A stretch of DNA of 64,000 nucleotides from CAWCDJ01 sp963836015 (GTDB taxonomy: Bacteria > Acidobacteriota > Terriglobia > Bryobacterales > Bryobacteraceae). Below, one piece after another: positions 42,103 through 49,869 of the stretch; position 1 is the stretch's first letter; every line of letters starts with the position of its first letter. The notes beneath the pieces were generated by a model that saw only the letters and a list, made by a program, of their open reading frames with translations, searched no databases and was not told the DNA's origin. The stretch spans positions 434,001 through 498,000 of the forward strand of contig CAWIIF010000015.1 in NCBI GenBank assembly GCA_963836015.1. Reading direction: 5' to 3'. The position numbers and the translations under genes were made by a program.

Positions 42103-43356
42103 GTGCCCCAGAGTTCTCGCGTCCGCTGGATCGGGTTCGTCCGGCCCCAGGATCTCGTCTGGATTCTGCTGTTCGCCGCCCTTGGATACACCACCCGGAA
42201 CCGCGATATTTACGCCTGGGCGCCGCTGGCTGCGCTGGCGGTAGCGCAGTTGCTGGAGCCCCGGATCCCGGCCCTCGAGTCGCGCGGCGGGCGGGTGCTG
42301 TGGATCGCCCTGAAGCTGCTGCTGAGCTTCCTGCTGATCGGTTACACGGACGGCATCGGCAGCCGCTACTGGCTGGTGATGCTGCTGCCGGTAGTGGCCG
42401 CGGGGACTACTTTCGGGATCCTGGGAACCCTGGCGATCGCCTTCCTGGCGGCCGGAGTCTACCTGGTCTTCCTGCTGTACATCGACTGGACCCGCTACAT
42501 CCTCGAATGGCAGGAAATCACCGAGCTGGTTTTGCGCGTGGTGTTCCTGGCGATGGCCGGGACGCTCGCCAACACCCTGGCGGAGGACCTCCGCGAGCAA
42601 TCCCGAAAGTACCGCGGCGCCGCCGAGCAACTGGCCGAGGCCAACGTCCAGATCCACGAGGCGGAAGAGGCGGTGCGCAGGTCCGATCGCCTGGCCGCCC
42701 TGGGACAGCTCTCGGCCGGCCTGGCGCACGAGCTGCGCAATCCGCTGGGCACGATTAAAGCCTCCGCCGAGATGCTCGGCCCGAACCTCCACGCGGAGAA
42801 CGAAGTGGCGCGGGAGGTCGCCGGGTTCATCAGCAGCGAAGTGGACCGGGCCAACTCGCTGATCATACGCTTCCTGCAGTTCGCCCGGCCGCTCCAGGTG
42901 CGCCTGGAAAAGGCAGACCTGACGCACGTGCTCGACCGGGCGATCGCCATGGCTGCGCGCGAGGCGCCAGGAATCGCCATCTACAAGAACTTCTCGCCCG
43001 AGATCCCGCCGTTCCCGCTGGATGCCGAGCTGATGGAGCGGGTTTTCTACAACCTGGTATTGAACGCGGCCCAGGCCAGCCCGCCCGGTGGTGCGGTGAC
43101 GGTGAAGACGCGCTCAGCCGGGGGCACCGCCGAGATCGCGGTGATCGACCGCGGCTCCGGGATCGAGGACAGGCACCTGGACTCGATTTTCAACCCGTTC
43201 TTCACCACCAAGCCGACCGGAGTGGGGCTGGGACTCGCGATCGTCGCCAAGATCGTAGACGAGCACGGCGGTAAAATAACGGTCGAGAGCGAGCCCGCCA
43301 AGGGCAGCGTCTTCCACGTGCTGCTTCCGATGGAGCGCTCCGAACCCGCCACATGA
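42103..43356 (+). CDS. NtrB-like membrane sensor histidine kinase
   Basis: A 417-residue kinase from a GTG start. Residues 15-160 contain about five to six hydrophobic helices without a large periplasmic loop. A coiled coil (AEQLAEANVQIHEAEEAV) leads into the HisKA phosphoacceptor ALGQLSAGLAHELRNPLGTI (His near residue 209). The HATPase_c domain has NLVLNAAQASPPGG, IDRGSGIEDRHLDSIFNPFF, TTKPTGVGLGLAIV and EHGGKITVESEPAKGS. It passes phosphate to the regulator whose ATG overlaps its stop (ATGA). The ligand is unknown; the membrane-only sensor suggests a lipid, membrane or quinone cue. Confidence 0.9.
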   Translation: MPQSSRVRWIGFVRPQDLVWILLFAALGYTTRNRDIYAWAPLAALAVAQLLEPRIPALESRGGRVLWIALKLLLSFLLIGYTDGIGSRYWLVMLLPVVAAGTTFGILGTLAIAFLAAGVYLVFLLYIDWTRYILEWQEITELVLRVVFLAMAGTLANTLAEDLREQSRKYRGAAEQLAEANVQIHEAEEAVRRSDRLAALGQLSAGLAHELRNPLGTIKASAEMLGPNLHAENEVAREVAGFISSEVDRANSLIIRFLQFARPLQVRLEKADLTHVLDRAIAMAAREAPGIAIYKNFSPEIPPFPLDAELMERVFYNLVLNAAQASPPGGAVTVKTRSAGGTAEIAVIDRGSGIEDRHLDSIFNPFFTTKPTGVGLGLAIVAKIVDEHGGKITVESEPAKGSVFHVLLPMERSEPAT

Positions 43357-44702
43357 AGAAACGTATCCTGGTCGTCGAAGACGAAGACAAGCTCCGGCGC
43401 GTGATCGAGCTGCAACTGGCCTCCGCCGGTTTCGATGTGGACAAGGCCGCCAGCGCCGAGGAGGGACTGAAGCTGGTGGACCGCGCCGACATCGTCCTGA
43501 CCGACCTGCGGCTGCCGGCCATGGACGGCCTGGAGTTCCTGGCGCTGATCCGCCGCCAGAACTCGGTGACGCCGGTGATCATGATGACCGCGTTCGGCAG
43601 CGTCGAAAACGCGGTGGAGGCCATGAAATCGGGCGCTACGGACTTCCTGCTGAAGCCGTTCTCGCTCGACCACCTGATGCAGGTGGTCCACAAGGCGCTC
43701 GAGATGCGCGCGCTGCGCGACGAGAACCGCCAGCTCAAGGAGCAGCTCGGGCGGCGCTACGAATTCGACAGCATCATCGGCCGCAGCGAGCCGATGCAGG
43801 AGATCTTCGCGGCCATCGAGCGGGTGGCGCCCACGCGCGCCACGGTGCTGCTGGCGGGCGAGAGCGGGGTGGGCAAGGACCTGATCGCGCGCGCCATCCA
43901 CTTCCACTCGCCGCGGCGCGACCGCCCGCTGGTGAAGATCAACTGCAGCGCCCTCCCGGAAAACCTGATGGAGAGCGAGCTGTTCGGGTATGAGAAGGGC
44001 GCATTCACGGGCGCCCAGACCAGTAAGCCGGGCAAGTTCGAGCAGGCCGACACCGGCACGGTGTTTCTGGACGAGATCGGCGACGTGCCGGCCGCCATCC
44101 AGGTGAAGCTGCTGCGCATCCTGCAGGAGCGGGAGTTCGAGCGCCTGGGGAGCAACGTGACGCGCCACATCGACGTGCGGGTGATCGCGGCCACCAACCA
44201 GGACCTGCGCGCCGCTCTCGAGCAGGGGACTTTTCGCGAGGACCTCTACTACCGCCTGAACGTAGTGCCGCTGAACATCCCCTCGCTGCGGGAACGCAAG
44301 CAGGACATTCCGTTTCTGGCGAACCACTTCGTCCGCAAGCTGGCGCCGGACACCGGGTGCCGGGTGGAATCGATTACGGAGGCCGGTATGGAAAAGCTGA
44401 TGGCGTACCACTGGCCGGGCAACGTGCGCGAGCTGGAAAACGTGATCGAGCGCAGCCTGGTGATGTGCAGCGGCACGGAGCTGGATGCCGCCGATATCCG
44501 GCTGGAGAGCGCCCCGCGCCCCCGCGCGCAGAACGACGCGGCCTTCGTGCCGGACGGCATGAGCCTGGACGAATACGAGCAGGAGATCATCCGCGAGGCC
44601 CTGCGCCGCGCCGCCGGCAACAAGAGCCAGGCTGCGCGCCTGCTGGGCCTGACGCGGAATGCGCTCAGGTACCGGCTGACGCAGATGGGGATGGAGGCGT
44701 AA
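43353..44702 (+). CDS. NtrC-family sigma-54-dependent response regulator
   Basis: A 449-residue regulator with three domains. The receiver (1-120) has the phosphoacceptor Asp51 in DIVLTDLRLPAMDGLEFL. The AAA+ domain (about 138-375) has Walker A LLAGESGVGKDLIARAI, the sigma-54 contact loop GYEKGAFTGAQ, Walker B GTVFLDEIGDV, and the arginine region YYRLNVVPLNIPSLRERKQD. A Fis-type DNA-binding helix-turn-helix ends it (RRAAGNKSQAARLLGLTRNA, LRYRLTQMG). It activates sigma-54 promoters after phosphorylation by the coupled kinase. Its last 733 bases are duplicated 3.4 kb downstream as a truncated copy. The original gene is intact. Confidence 0.94.
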   Translation: MKKRILVVEDEDKLRRVIELQLASAGFDVDKAASAEEGLKLVDRADIVLTDLRLPAMDGLEFLALIRRQNSVTPVIMMTAFGSVENAVEAMKSGATDFLLKPFSLDHLMQVVHKALEMRALRDENRQLKEQLGRRYEFDSIIGRSEPMQEIFAAIERVAPTRATVLLAGESGVGKDLIARAIHFHSPRRDRPLVKINCSALPENLMESELFGYEKGAFTGAQTSKPGKFEQADTGTVFLDEIGDVPAAIQVKLLRILQEREFERLGSNVTRHIDVRVIAATNQDLRAALEQGTFREDLYYRLNVVPLNIPSLRERKQDIPFLANHFVRKLAPDTGCRVESITEAGMEKLMAYHWPGNVRELENVIERSLVMCSGTELDAADIRLESAPRPRAQNDAAFVPDGMSLDEYEQEIIREALRRAAGNKSQAARLLGLTRNALRYRLTQMGMEA

Positions 44703-44707
44703 AGGCG
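43970..44707 (+). repeat. Direct repeat, left copy (3' end of the NtrC-like gene)
   Basis: 738 bases that recur at 47404-48141 in the same orientation with a constant offset of 3434. I count roughly 17 base differences (about 2%), mostly third-codon positions, giving four amino-acid changes. The match begins abruptly at GGAGAGCGAGC and ends just past the stop at TAAAGGCG. Confidence 0.93.
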
Positions 44708-44729
44708 TCATTGCCGAGGCCAGCGCCCA

Positions 44730-46451
44730 TTACCTAGTGAACGTAATTGTGAACAGCGGAGTTGTTTGAGAGCAATCGTTAAAGCGCGGTATGGGAAGGC
44801 GACCACCTGGGCCGTGTTCAGGTGAGCCGAACAACGCGGCGGGAGCCAGACTGCCGTTCACCCAACAGGTTCCCAACTCGAGTTGATTCTTGTTCGGGTC
44901 GCTTTGGAACGTAGCCCAGACGCCGAAATCCAAATGTCCCGAATCAGACACTCCCTGTGAGTCTGCGCCGTTTCTACGGACGACCTCCCAGATTGCGACG
45001 CCGCTTCGGTTGGTTAGAGGGACCTCATGGATCGGTGGGTTCGGTAGACCGCGCCTGTCAGGCCTGAACTCGGCGCAGTTCGGCTGAGTGAGCTGCGCCT
45101 CGAGTCCGGCGGTTGAGGCTGTTTGTGCTTGGCTCACAAACAGTCGAACGCCAATAGGCACATTGTTAAACACTGCCTGCACACACGTGCCGCTCATAGC
45201 TAACCCGAGGAAATCTGCCTTGCCAACTGTATTATCCGAGATATAAATATTCTCAGATGACTCGTATAGCTGTACAAGACCCTCCCCCAACCGTATCCAA
45301 GCCGGACCTTCAGCAGGCCGTGCTCTCAATTTGAATGCATGCGGGAACCCCTCGGCATACCGCAAGGTCGCGACTCGGGCAACTGGGAGTGGTAGTTGCT
45401 GAGGAAATTTGTTCTGTTCTGCCTGCAGAGGCCCTCGACCGTCACGGTCGAGGGTAGAAAATGATAGTCCAACCGCGATTCTCGCGGCCGTGATGACCGG
45501 AGTATCGGCCGCTATTCCTGTGATTCGGATGCTACATAAAACCTCGGAACCTGCAGGCAATGCCGCAGCAAGGATTCGTATGTTCCGAATCATCAGCGCT
45601 CTTTGGCGGGGCGCCCTACAAGGATGTATCGCGACGGGTCCGAATAGCAGAGTGTTGCCTGCCACGAGGGCGCCTCTGACCACGGGGAATTCTGGATCGT
45701 ATGGATCCATCAAGAAAGCATCGGTCCGTGTGCCATCACGTCGGTTTGACACGACCGTCCCGAATGCTATGAGGATACTGCACCAGTCTTGATATCCTTC
45801 TGGAAACTGTAGGATGATGTCGCCAATACTATCAGTCTGCCCTTCGAAACGGATTTGGGCGGCCACTGAGCGGATTTGGACCGCCGGTAGTTTAGTGTCC
45901 TTTTCATTCGCTATCACTGCAAACGAGGCTTGGAGGAGGTGCTCCTTGACCGCCTCTCGAAATGCATCTGGCGTTGTATAGTTTTTCAGGAAGCCTTCGC
46001 CTGAGAATTCCTTCCGAAACTCTTCGATCAGCTCAGATTGGGCAGTCTCGTCAGGGTCAGCGAGATCCTTTGGGGCGCAGCTGAAGTAAAGCATGATCTG
46101 GGGCTGCTGATTCTCTTTCCAGCTTGCGTACGCCTTTCGGAGTTCGTGCTCTGTTCCCGATCGTGAGCCGAGCGTCGGCGTGCCGAACCGCTTCCAGAAG
46201 ACTCCAATCACAAAGTCGGCATCTTCTAATTTGAGGATATCGTCGACCTGCCCTTGCGGCCCTAACACGTGAAAAGCGGGATAAACGTCAGTCTCCCATT
46301 GCCATAACTCCAGAATAGCGTCGACGCGTGCGTGTTTGAGAATGCGGTTGACGTCCTCGATCACGCTTGGAACGAAGTCACGCTCAACCTGCACGTCCCC
46401 CGGTGAGACGAGAACCACCTTGATTACTCTCTTGTATCGACTCCGCTGCAT
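44730..46451 (-). CDS. DUF4062 protein with novel Cys-containing beta-rich C-terminal region
   Basis: A 573-residue protein; ATG at 46451 (MQRSRYKRVIKVVLVSPGDV) is preferred to a TTG six codons upstream. Residues 10-125 fit the DUF4062 Rossmann-like module found at the N-terminus of STAND NTPases and other conflict proteins: VVLVSPGDVQVERDFVPSVI, LELWQWETDVYPAFHV, DADFVIGVFWKRFGTPT, SGTEHELRKAYASW. No NTPase follows. Residues about 195-573 are predicted beta strands with at least six Cys (IHPCRAP, EVLCSIRI, GTCVQAVF, PNCAEFR, GTCWVNG, NDCSQTT) and no signal peptide or membrane helix. Base composition is visibly more AT-rich than the surroundings, suggesting transfer. It lies 32 bases downstream of the VapC-like gene. 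Confidence 0.6.
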   Translation of the reverse strand: MQRSRYKRVIKVVLVSPGDVQVERDFVPSVIEDVNRILKHARVDAILELWQWETDVYPAFHVLGPQGQVDDILKLEDADFVIGVFWKRFGTPTLGSRSGTEHELRKAYASWKENQQPQIMLYFSCAPKDLADPDETAQSELIEEFRKEFSGEGFLKNYTTPDAFREAVKEHLLQASFAVIANEKDTKLPAVQIRSVAAQIRFEGQTDSIGDIILQFPEGYQDWCSILIAFGTVVSNRRDGTRTDAFLMDPYDPEFPVVRGALVAGNTLLFGPVAIHPCRAPRQRALMIRNIRILAAALPAGSEVLCSIRITGIAADTPVITAARIAVGLSFSTLDRDGRGPLQAEQNKFPQQLPLPVARVATLRYAEGFPHAFKLRARPAEGPAWIRLGEGLVQLYESSENIYISDNTVGKADFLGLAMSGTCVQAVFNNVPIGVRLFVSQAQTASTAGLEAQLTQPNCAEFRPDRRGLPNPPIHEVPLTNRSGVAIWEVVRRNGADSQGVSDSGHLDFGVWATFQSDPNKNQLELGTCWVNGSLAPAALFGSPEHGPGGRLPIPRFNDCSQTTPLFTITFTR

Positions 46452-46483
46452 AACTGTTGAACGTAGCAAAATGTCGAAGCCAA

Positions 46484-46909
46484 TCAGGGTGCTTTCTTGC
46501 CGTGTAGGCTCAGGAATACCCGCGGCTTCACAACCTGGATCACAGCTCCGTCCGGCGATCGAAACGGGTCCAGTCGAAGCAGGTCGTTATCGCCGGTGAC
46601 AATGAAGTGCGAACGCGCGGCGACGGCACACTCGAGAATGCAGTTGTCGTCCGGATCGGCCGCGGCCGTCTGCACGATCTCGGGTTTGACGAAAATGGTT
46701 GCCGACCAGAGCGGCCCGCAGGCAAAACGGACCTCCGGTTCCCTCCATCCGAATTTGAGTGTGAGCGTGGTTTCCAACTCGGCGCGGATCGCGGCAGATG
46801 CGAAGCAATCGAAGCGGCCGGTAAGCAACAGAGCCAATACTTTTCGCGGAAGGCCTCCGAAGACCAGGCCGGATACGTAGACGTTCGTATCCAGCACGGC
46901 CCGGATCAA
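46484..46909 (-). CDS. PIN-domain toxin (VapC-like, COG1569 type)
   Basis: A 141-residue PIN-fold ribonuclease candidate. Acidic metal-binding residues are visible in MIRAVLDTNVYVSGLVFGGL (Asp7), in RAELETTLTL (Glu), in DPDDNCILECAVAARSHFIV (Asp) and in TGDNDLLRLDPF (Asp). VapC toxins cleave specific RNAs such as initiator tRNA or rRNA and are neutralised by the cognate antitoxin. Its ATG overlaps the antitoxin stop by four bases. The TGDNDLL motif and long C-terminus place it with the "putative toxin-antitoxin toxin, PIN family" group. All catalytic acids appear intact, so it could be active. Confidence 0.85.
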   Translation of the reverse strand: MIRAVLDTNVYVSGLVFGGLPRKVLALLLTGRFDCFASAAIRAELETTLTLKFGWREPEVRFACGPLWSATIFVKPEIVQTAAADPDDNCILECAVAARSHFIVTGDNDLLRLDPFRSPDGAVIQVVKPRVFLSLHGKKAP

Positions 46910-47172
46910 CGGGCGTGCTGGCGTCGCGCGGCGGCGAGAGTTTTGCGCACGTCTTTCGTCAGGCGAACTACGTCGCCTTGCATGATTCCTCGTTGCTTCG
47001 CGCGGGCGCGGCCGATGGAGTTCACCTGTTCCAGGTGGATGTCCACCGCCAGGCGTCGTAGGCCTTCGCGAAACAGGCCGCTCAGGCTGCGGTTGGTCTG
47101 GCGGGCAAGCGCCTCGGCCTCTTCCAGTTCGGCGGGAGTCATCGAAATCGATACCGTTTTCGTAGTCCGCAT
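46906..47172 (-). CDS. Ribbon-helix-helix antitoxin (VapB-like)
   Basis: An 88-residue protein whose first 45 residues fit an RHH DNA-binding fold: MRTTKTVSISMTPAELEEAE, then ALARQTNRSLSGLFREGLRR. The C-terminal tail (LTKDVRKTLAAARRQHAR) would wrap the toxin. RHH antitoxins autorepress the operon together with the toxin. It is directly upstream of the PIN toxin with a 4-base overlap. The promoter must lie in 47173-47292, where I see no strong consensus. CopG-family regulator is the same fold. Confidence 0.82.
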   Translation of the reverse strand: MRTTKTVSISMTPAELEEAEALARQTNRSLSGLFREGLRRLAVDIHLEQVNSIGRARAKQRGIMQGDVVRLTKDVRKTLAAARRQHAR

Positions 47173-47292
47173 ACGAGTCGTGCCGGGTATGACCGGCTAA
47201 TACCAGGATACCAGAGCAGGCTAAGGGCTAGTGGGCGCTCCGGCCCGCTCCCTTACATCATGGTCGCGGCTCTGGTGCGACGACGACGCATT

Positions 47293-47403
47293 TTACAAGC
47301 GGACGCGCGCGTCTGAGGTAGCCAGGTTTCCGGCCAGGTAACTTGCGAGCGCGTCCTCGATGCTCACGGGCGCGGCCAGCACCAGGCTCTCAGTGCCGCG
47401 AGC
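47293..47403 (-). pseudogene. Truncated 3' end of an unidentified gene at the repeat junction
   Basis: On the minus strand a frame running into the right repeat copy from outside reads ESLVLAAPVSIEDALASYLA then GNLATSDARVRL and stops at 47293-47295. It has gene-like composition but no start; it is cut exactly where the 738-bp repeat begins. I read it as the C-terminal remnant of a gene broken by the rearrangement. The parent gene is not identified, and it could be chance coding potential in GC-rich DNA. The rest of the gap (47173-47292) holds no recognisable feature. Confidence 0.35.
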
Positions 47404-48136
47404 GGAGAGCGAGCTATTCGGCTATGAGAAGGGCGCATTCACGGGCGCCCAGACCAGTAAGCCGGGCAAGTTCGAGCAGGCCGACACCGGCACGGTGTTT
47501 CTGGACGAGATCGGCGACGTGCCGGCCGCCATCCAGGTGAAGCTGCTGCGCATCCTGCAGGAGCGGGAGTTCGAGCGCCTGGGGAGCAACGTGACGCGCC
47601 ACATCGACGTGCGGGTGATCGCGGCTACCAACCAGGACCTGCGCGCCGCTCTCGAGCAGGGGACTTTTCGCGAGGACCTCTACTACCGCCTGAACGTAGT
47701 GCCGCTGAACATCCCCTCGCTGCGGGAACGCAAGCAGGACATTCCATTTCTGGCGAACCACTTCGTCCGCAAGCTGGCGCCGGAGACCGGCTGCCGGGTG
47801 GAATCGATCACGGAGGCCGGTATGGAGAAGCTGATGGCGTACCACTGGCCGGGCAATGTGCGCGAGCTGGAGAACGTGATCGAGCGCAGCCTGGTGATGT
47901 GCGGCGGCACGGAGCAGGATGCCGCCGACATCCGATTGGAGAGCGCCCCGCGGCCCCACGCGCAGAACGACGCGGCCTTCGTGCCGGACGGCATGAGCCT
48001 GGACGAATACGAGCAGGAGATCATCCGCGAGGCCCTGCGCCGCGCCGCCGGCAACAAGAGCCAGGCTGCGCGCCTGCTGGGCCTGACGCGGAATGCGCTC
48101 AGGTACCGGCTGACGCAGATGGGGATGGAGGCGTAA
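47404..48136 (+). pseudogene. Truncated duplicate of the NtrC-like response regulator
   Basis: The copy starts at the codons for ESELFGYEKGAFTGAQ (residue 206 of the full gene) and runs to the same stop. It keeps the GAFTGA loop, Walker B and the Fis-type DNA-binding domain, but lacks the receiver and Walker A. Four residues differ from the full protein (D to E, S to G, L to Q, R to H). An open frame could start upstream at 47360 with 15 unrelated residues, but no Shine-Dalgarno site supports it. Without ATP binding it cannot be an activator; if expressed it could occupy the same DNA sites. Confidence 0.88.
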
Positions 48137-48141
48137 AGGCG
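47404..48141 (+). repeat. Direct repeat, right copy
   Basis: Same orientation as 43970-44707, offset 3434 bases, about 2% divergent by eye. The right end (GCGTAAAGGCG) is followed by the intergenic DNA leading to the next minus-strand gene. Confidence 0.93.
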
Positions 48142-48148
48142 AGCGGGT

Positions 48149-48802
48149 CTAAATGAACATCTCTTCGTCCTGCGTCGCCGATGCCACGCTGGACTTGCGG
48201 CCCTTCACCAGGGTCGCGACTGCCGCCGAGAGGCCGGCTGCCAGCCCGTTCACTTCGCGAACCGGACGCATTACGGCCTTCTTCACGCTTTCGCCCGCCT
48301 GCTCGACATGCTCCACCGTGCTGCTCACGGTTTCGTCGATCTGTTCGAGACGGCACCGCGCCCGTTCCGAGGCGTCGGTGAGAAAATCGCCCAGTTTTTC
48401 AACCTGCTCCCTTCCGGAGCGTGCAATTCCCGCGACTTCGGAGGAAACCTCGGCAACCCGGGGGCGAGTTTCGTCAACGGTCTGCTTGAGGGTGACAACC
48501 AGTTTCTCGGCTTCCTGCGCGAGTTTGCCGATCCGGTCCATCATGGGCTCGCCCTTTTCGAACAGCGGCCCCAGTTTCTCGATCGTCGCCCCGGCTTTTT
48601 CGACAGCCGGCCCGACCTTTTCGAGGAGCGGGCCGACCTTCACGATGACCGGATCGGCCCGGTCGGCAAGCGCTTCGAGCTTACGCTGCATCTTACGCGA
48701 GCTGCGATAAAGAGCGACCACCACGATGGCTTGCACCACAAACGCCAGGGAGGCTAACCCTACCCCCACCACCACCGCGATGCGGAACCATTCGTCTGAC
48801 AT
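48149..48802 (-). CDS. Membrane-anchored coiled-coil protein (DUF948-like)
   Basis: A 217-residue protein with one N-terminal helix (IAVVVGVGLASLAFVVQAIV) followed by a long helical region with apolipoprotein-like heptads. LEKVGPAVEKAGATIEKLGP and LFEKGEPMMDRIGKL form a repeated VGPxxEKxGP pattern, then VDETRPRVAEVSSEV and EQVEKLGDFLTDASE. The topology resembles DUF948/YtxG-type general stress proteins, which pair with YtxH proteins; the next gene on the same strand encodes such a YtxH protein. Probably an envelope or stress-related scaffold. Exact function unknown. Confidence 0.65.
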   Translation of the reverse strand: MSDEWFRIAVVVGVGLASLAFVVQAIVVVALYRSSRKMQRKLEALADRADPVIVKVGPLLEKVGPAVEKAGATIEKLGPLFEKGEPMMDRIGKLAQEAEKLVVTLKQTVDETRPRVAEVSSEVAGIARSGREQVEKLGDFLTDASERARCRLEQIDETVSSTVEHVEQAGESVKKAVMRPVREVNGLAAGLSAAVATLVKGRKSSVASATQDEEMFI

Positions 48803-48835
48803 GGAAGAAACTTCCCCGTTTACCTTGCGCCGCTG

Positions 48836-49183
48836 TTAAGAATGAGCCGGGCCTTCGGACGGAGGAGGGGTCTCTCGCCCTACCGTGTCCCGATAGGCCT
48901 GGCGGCCGGCTTCCATCGCTTCGGACAGGCTGTCGCGCTGGCGGCTGATGGCGTCCTTGCCGCGGTCAACCCATTCCGATGCGTTCTGCTTGATCTCAGA
49001 GCCGCGCTGCTTTAAGTATTCCGAACTCTCACCGGCTTTGCTCTTGATGAAGTCGGAGCCCTCGCCGGCTTTATTTTTGATGAGATTGCGAGTCTCCTCG
49101 CCGGATTTCGGCGCGAACAACATGCCGATGCCGACTCCCACGCCTAGACCCAGCAAGAAGCTGGAAAGACCACTCTTATCCAT
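48836..49183 (-). CDS. YtxH-domain protein
   Basis: A 115-residue protein: a glycine-rich membrane segment (SSFLLGLGVGVGIGMLFAPK) directly followed by the YtxH signature SGEETRNLIKNKAGEGSDFI, then an amphipathic LEA-like helix (AGESSEYLKQRGSEIKQNAS) and a Pro/Ser tail. YtxH proteins are small membrane-associated stress proteins. AGGAGG lies about seven bases before the ATG (the complement is seen at 49191-49196). It is upstream of, and probably co-transcribed with, the DUF948-like gene (33-bp gap). Confidence 0.8.
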   Translation of the reverse strand: MDKSGLSSFLLGLGVGVGIGMLFAPKSGEETRNLIKNKAGEGSDFIKSKAGESSEYLKQRGSEIKQNASEWVDRGKDAISRQRDSLSEAMEAGRQAYRDTVGRETPPPSEGPAHS

Positions 49184-49275
49184 AATGTTTCCTCCTCACA
49201 ATTGGCTCTCGCATCGACCCGAAAGCCGTATATATGAACCCATTTCCAGTATACTCCCCAGTAGATAAGGCATTC

Positions 49276-49815
49276 ATGGATCAGCCCAAGGTTCGCCGGC
49301 TCGATGCCGATTCATTGTGGGTGTTCGCACTCAAGGCGCTGGCCGGGCGCGCCTATTCCACGGGCGAGCTGCGCGAGAAACTCCGCCGCCGCGCGGAGCG
49401 CGCCTCCGATGTGGACGACGTGCTCGCCCGCCTCAAGGACTGCGGATACCTCGACGACCGTCGCTTCGCCGAAGGCTTCGCCGCCGCGCGCCTCTCCAAC
49501 GAGCGCTTCGGCCGCACACGCGTAATCCGGGATCTCCGCCAGCGCCGTATCGCCCCTGCCCTCGCTGAACGCTCGGTGCGCGATGTGTATGAGAACGTGG
49601 ACGAGCAGGCGCTCATCGAGGACTGGGTGCGCCGCAAGTACCGGCTGGCCTCGCGCGAATCGCTCTTCCAGGAAGACAAGGACCTCGCCGCGGCCTACCG
49701 CCGCCTCCTCCGCGCGGGCTTCAAAACCGGCGACATTGTCGGCGTCCTCAAGCGTTTCGCCAAGAATCCCGACCTCCTCGACGCATTCGAGCCTCCCGAG
49801 GAGCCGTCGGAATGA
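49276..49815 (+). CDS. recX: RecX-family regulator of RecA
   Basis: A 179-residue helical protein of three-helix RecX repeats: ALKALAGRAYSTGELREKLR, LARLKDCGYLDDRRFAEGFA, FGRTRVIRDLRQRRIAPALA, AAYRRLLRAGFKTGDIVGVL. RecX binds RecA filaments and limits strand exchange. The ATG at 49276 (MDQPKVRRLD) gives the normal N-terminus; an ATG 14 codons earlier is possible. recA is on this chromosome segment 13 kb away rather than adjacent. recO starts 54 bases downstream on the same strand, so both may share a transcript. Confidence 0.87.
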   Translation: MDQPKVRRLDADSLWVFALKALAGRAYSTGELREKLRRRAERASDVDDVLARLKDCGYLDDRRFAEGFAAARLSNERFGRTRVIRDLRQRRIAPALAERSVRDVYENVDEQALIEDWVRRKYRLASRESLFQEDKDLAAAYRRLLRAGFKTGDIVGVLKRFAKNPDLLDAFEPPEEPSE

Positions 49816-49869
49816 CGACTCGTTCGCGGCCCGACCTTTTTCATCTGTGATACTCTGAAATTTCCACGT

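Noticed and set aside
44703..47403. Insertion sequence, integron or prophage as the carrier of the cargo
   Set aside because: No transposase, integrase, terminal inverted repeats or short target duplication were found; the only flanking repeat is the 738-bp regulator segment.
47360..48136. Right repeat copy as a functional short regulator
   Set aside because: It has no receiver or Walker A and no ribosome binding site; its first 15 residues come from unrelated DNA. Treated as a pseudogene.
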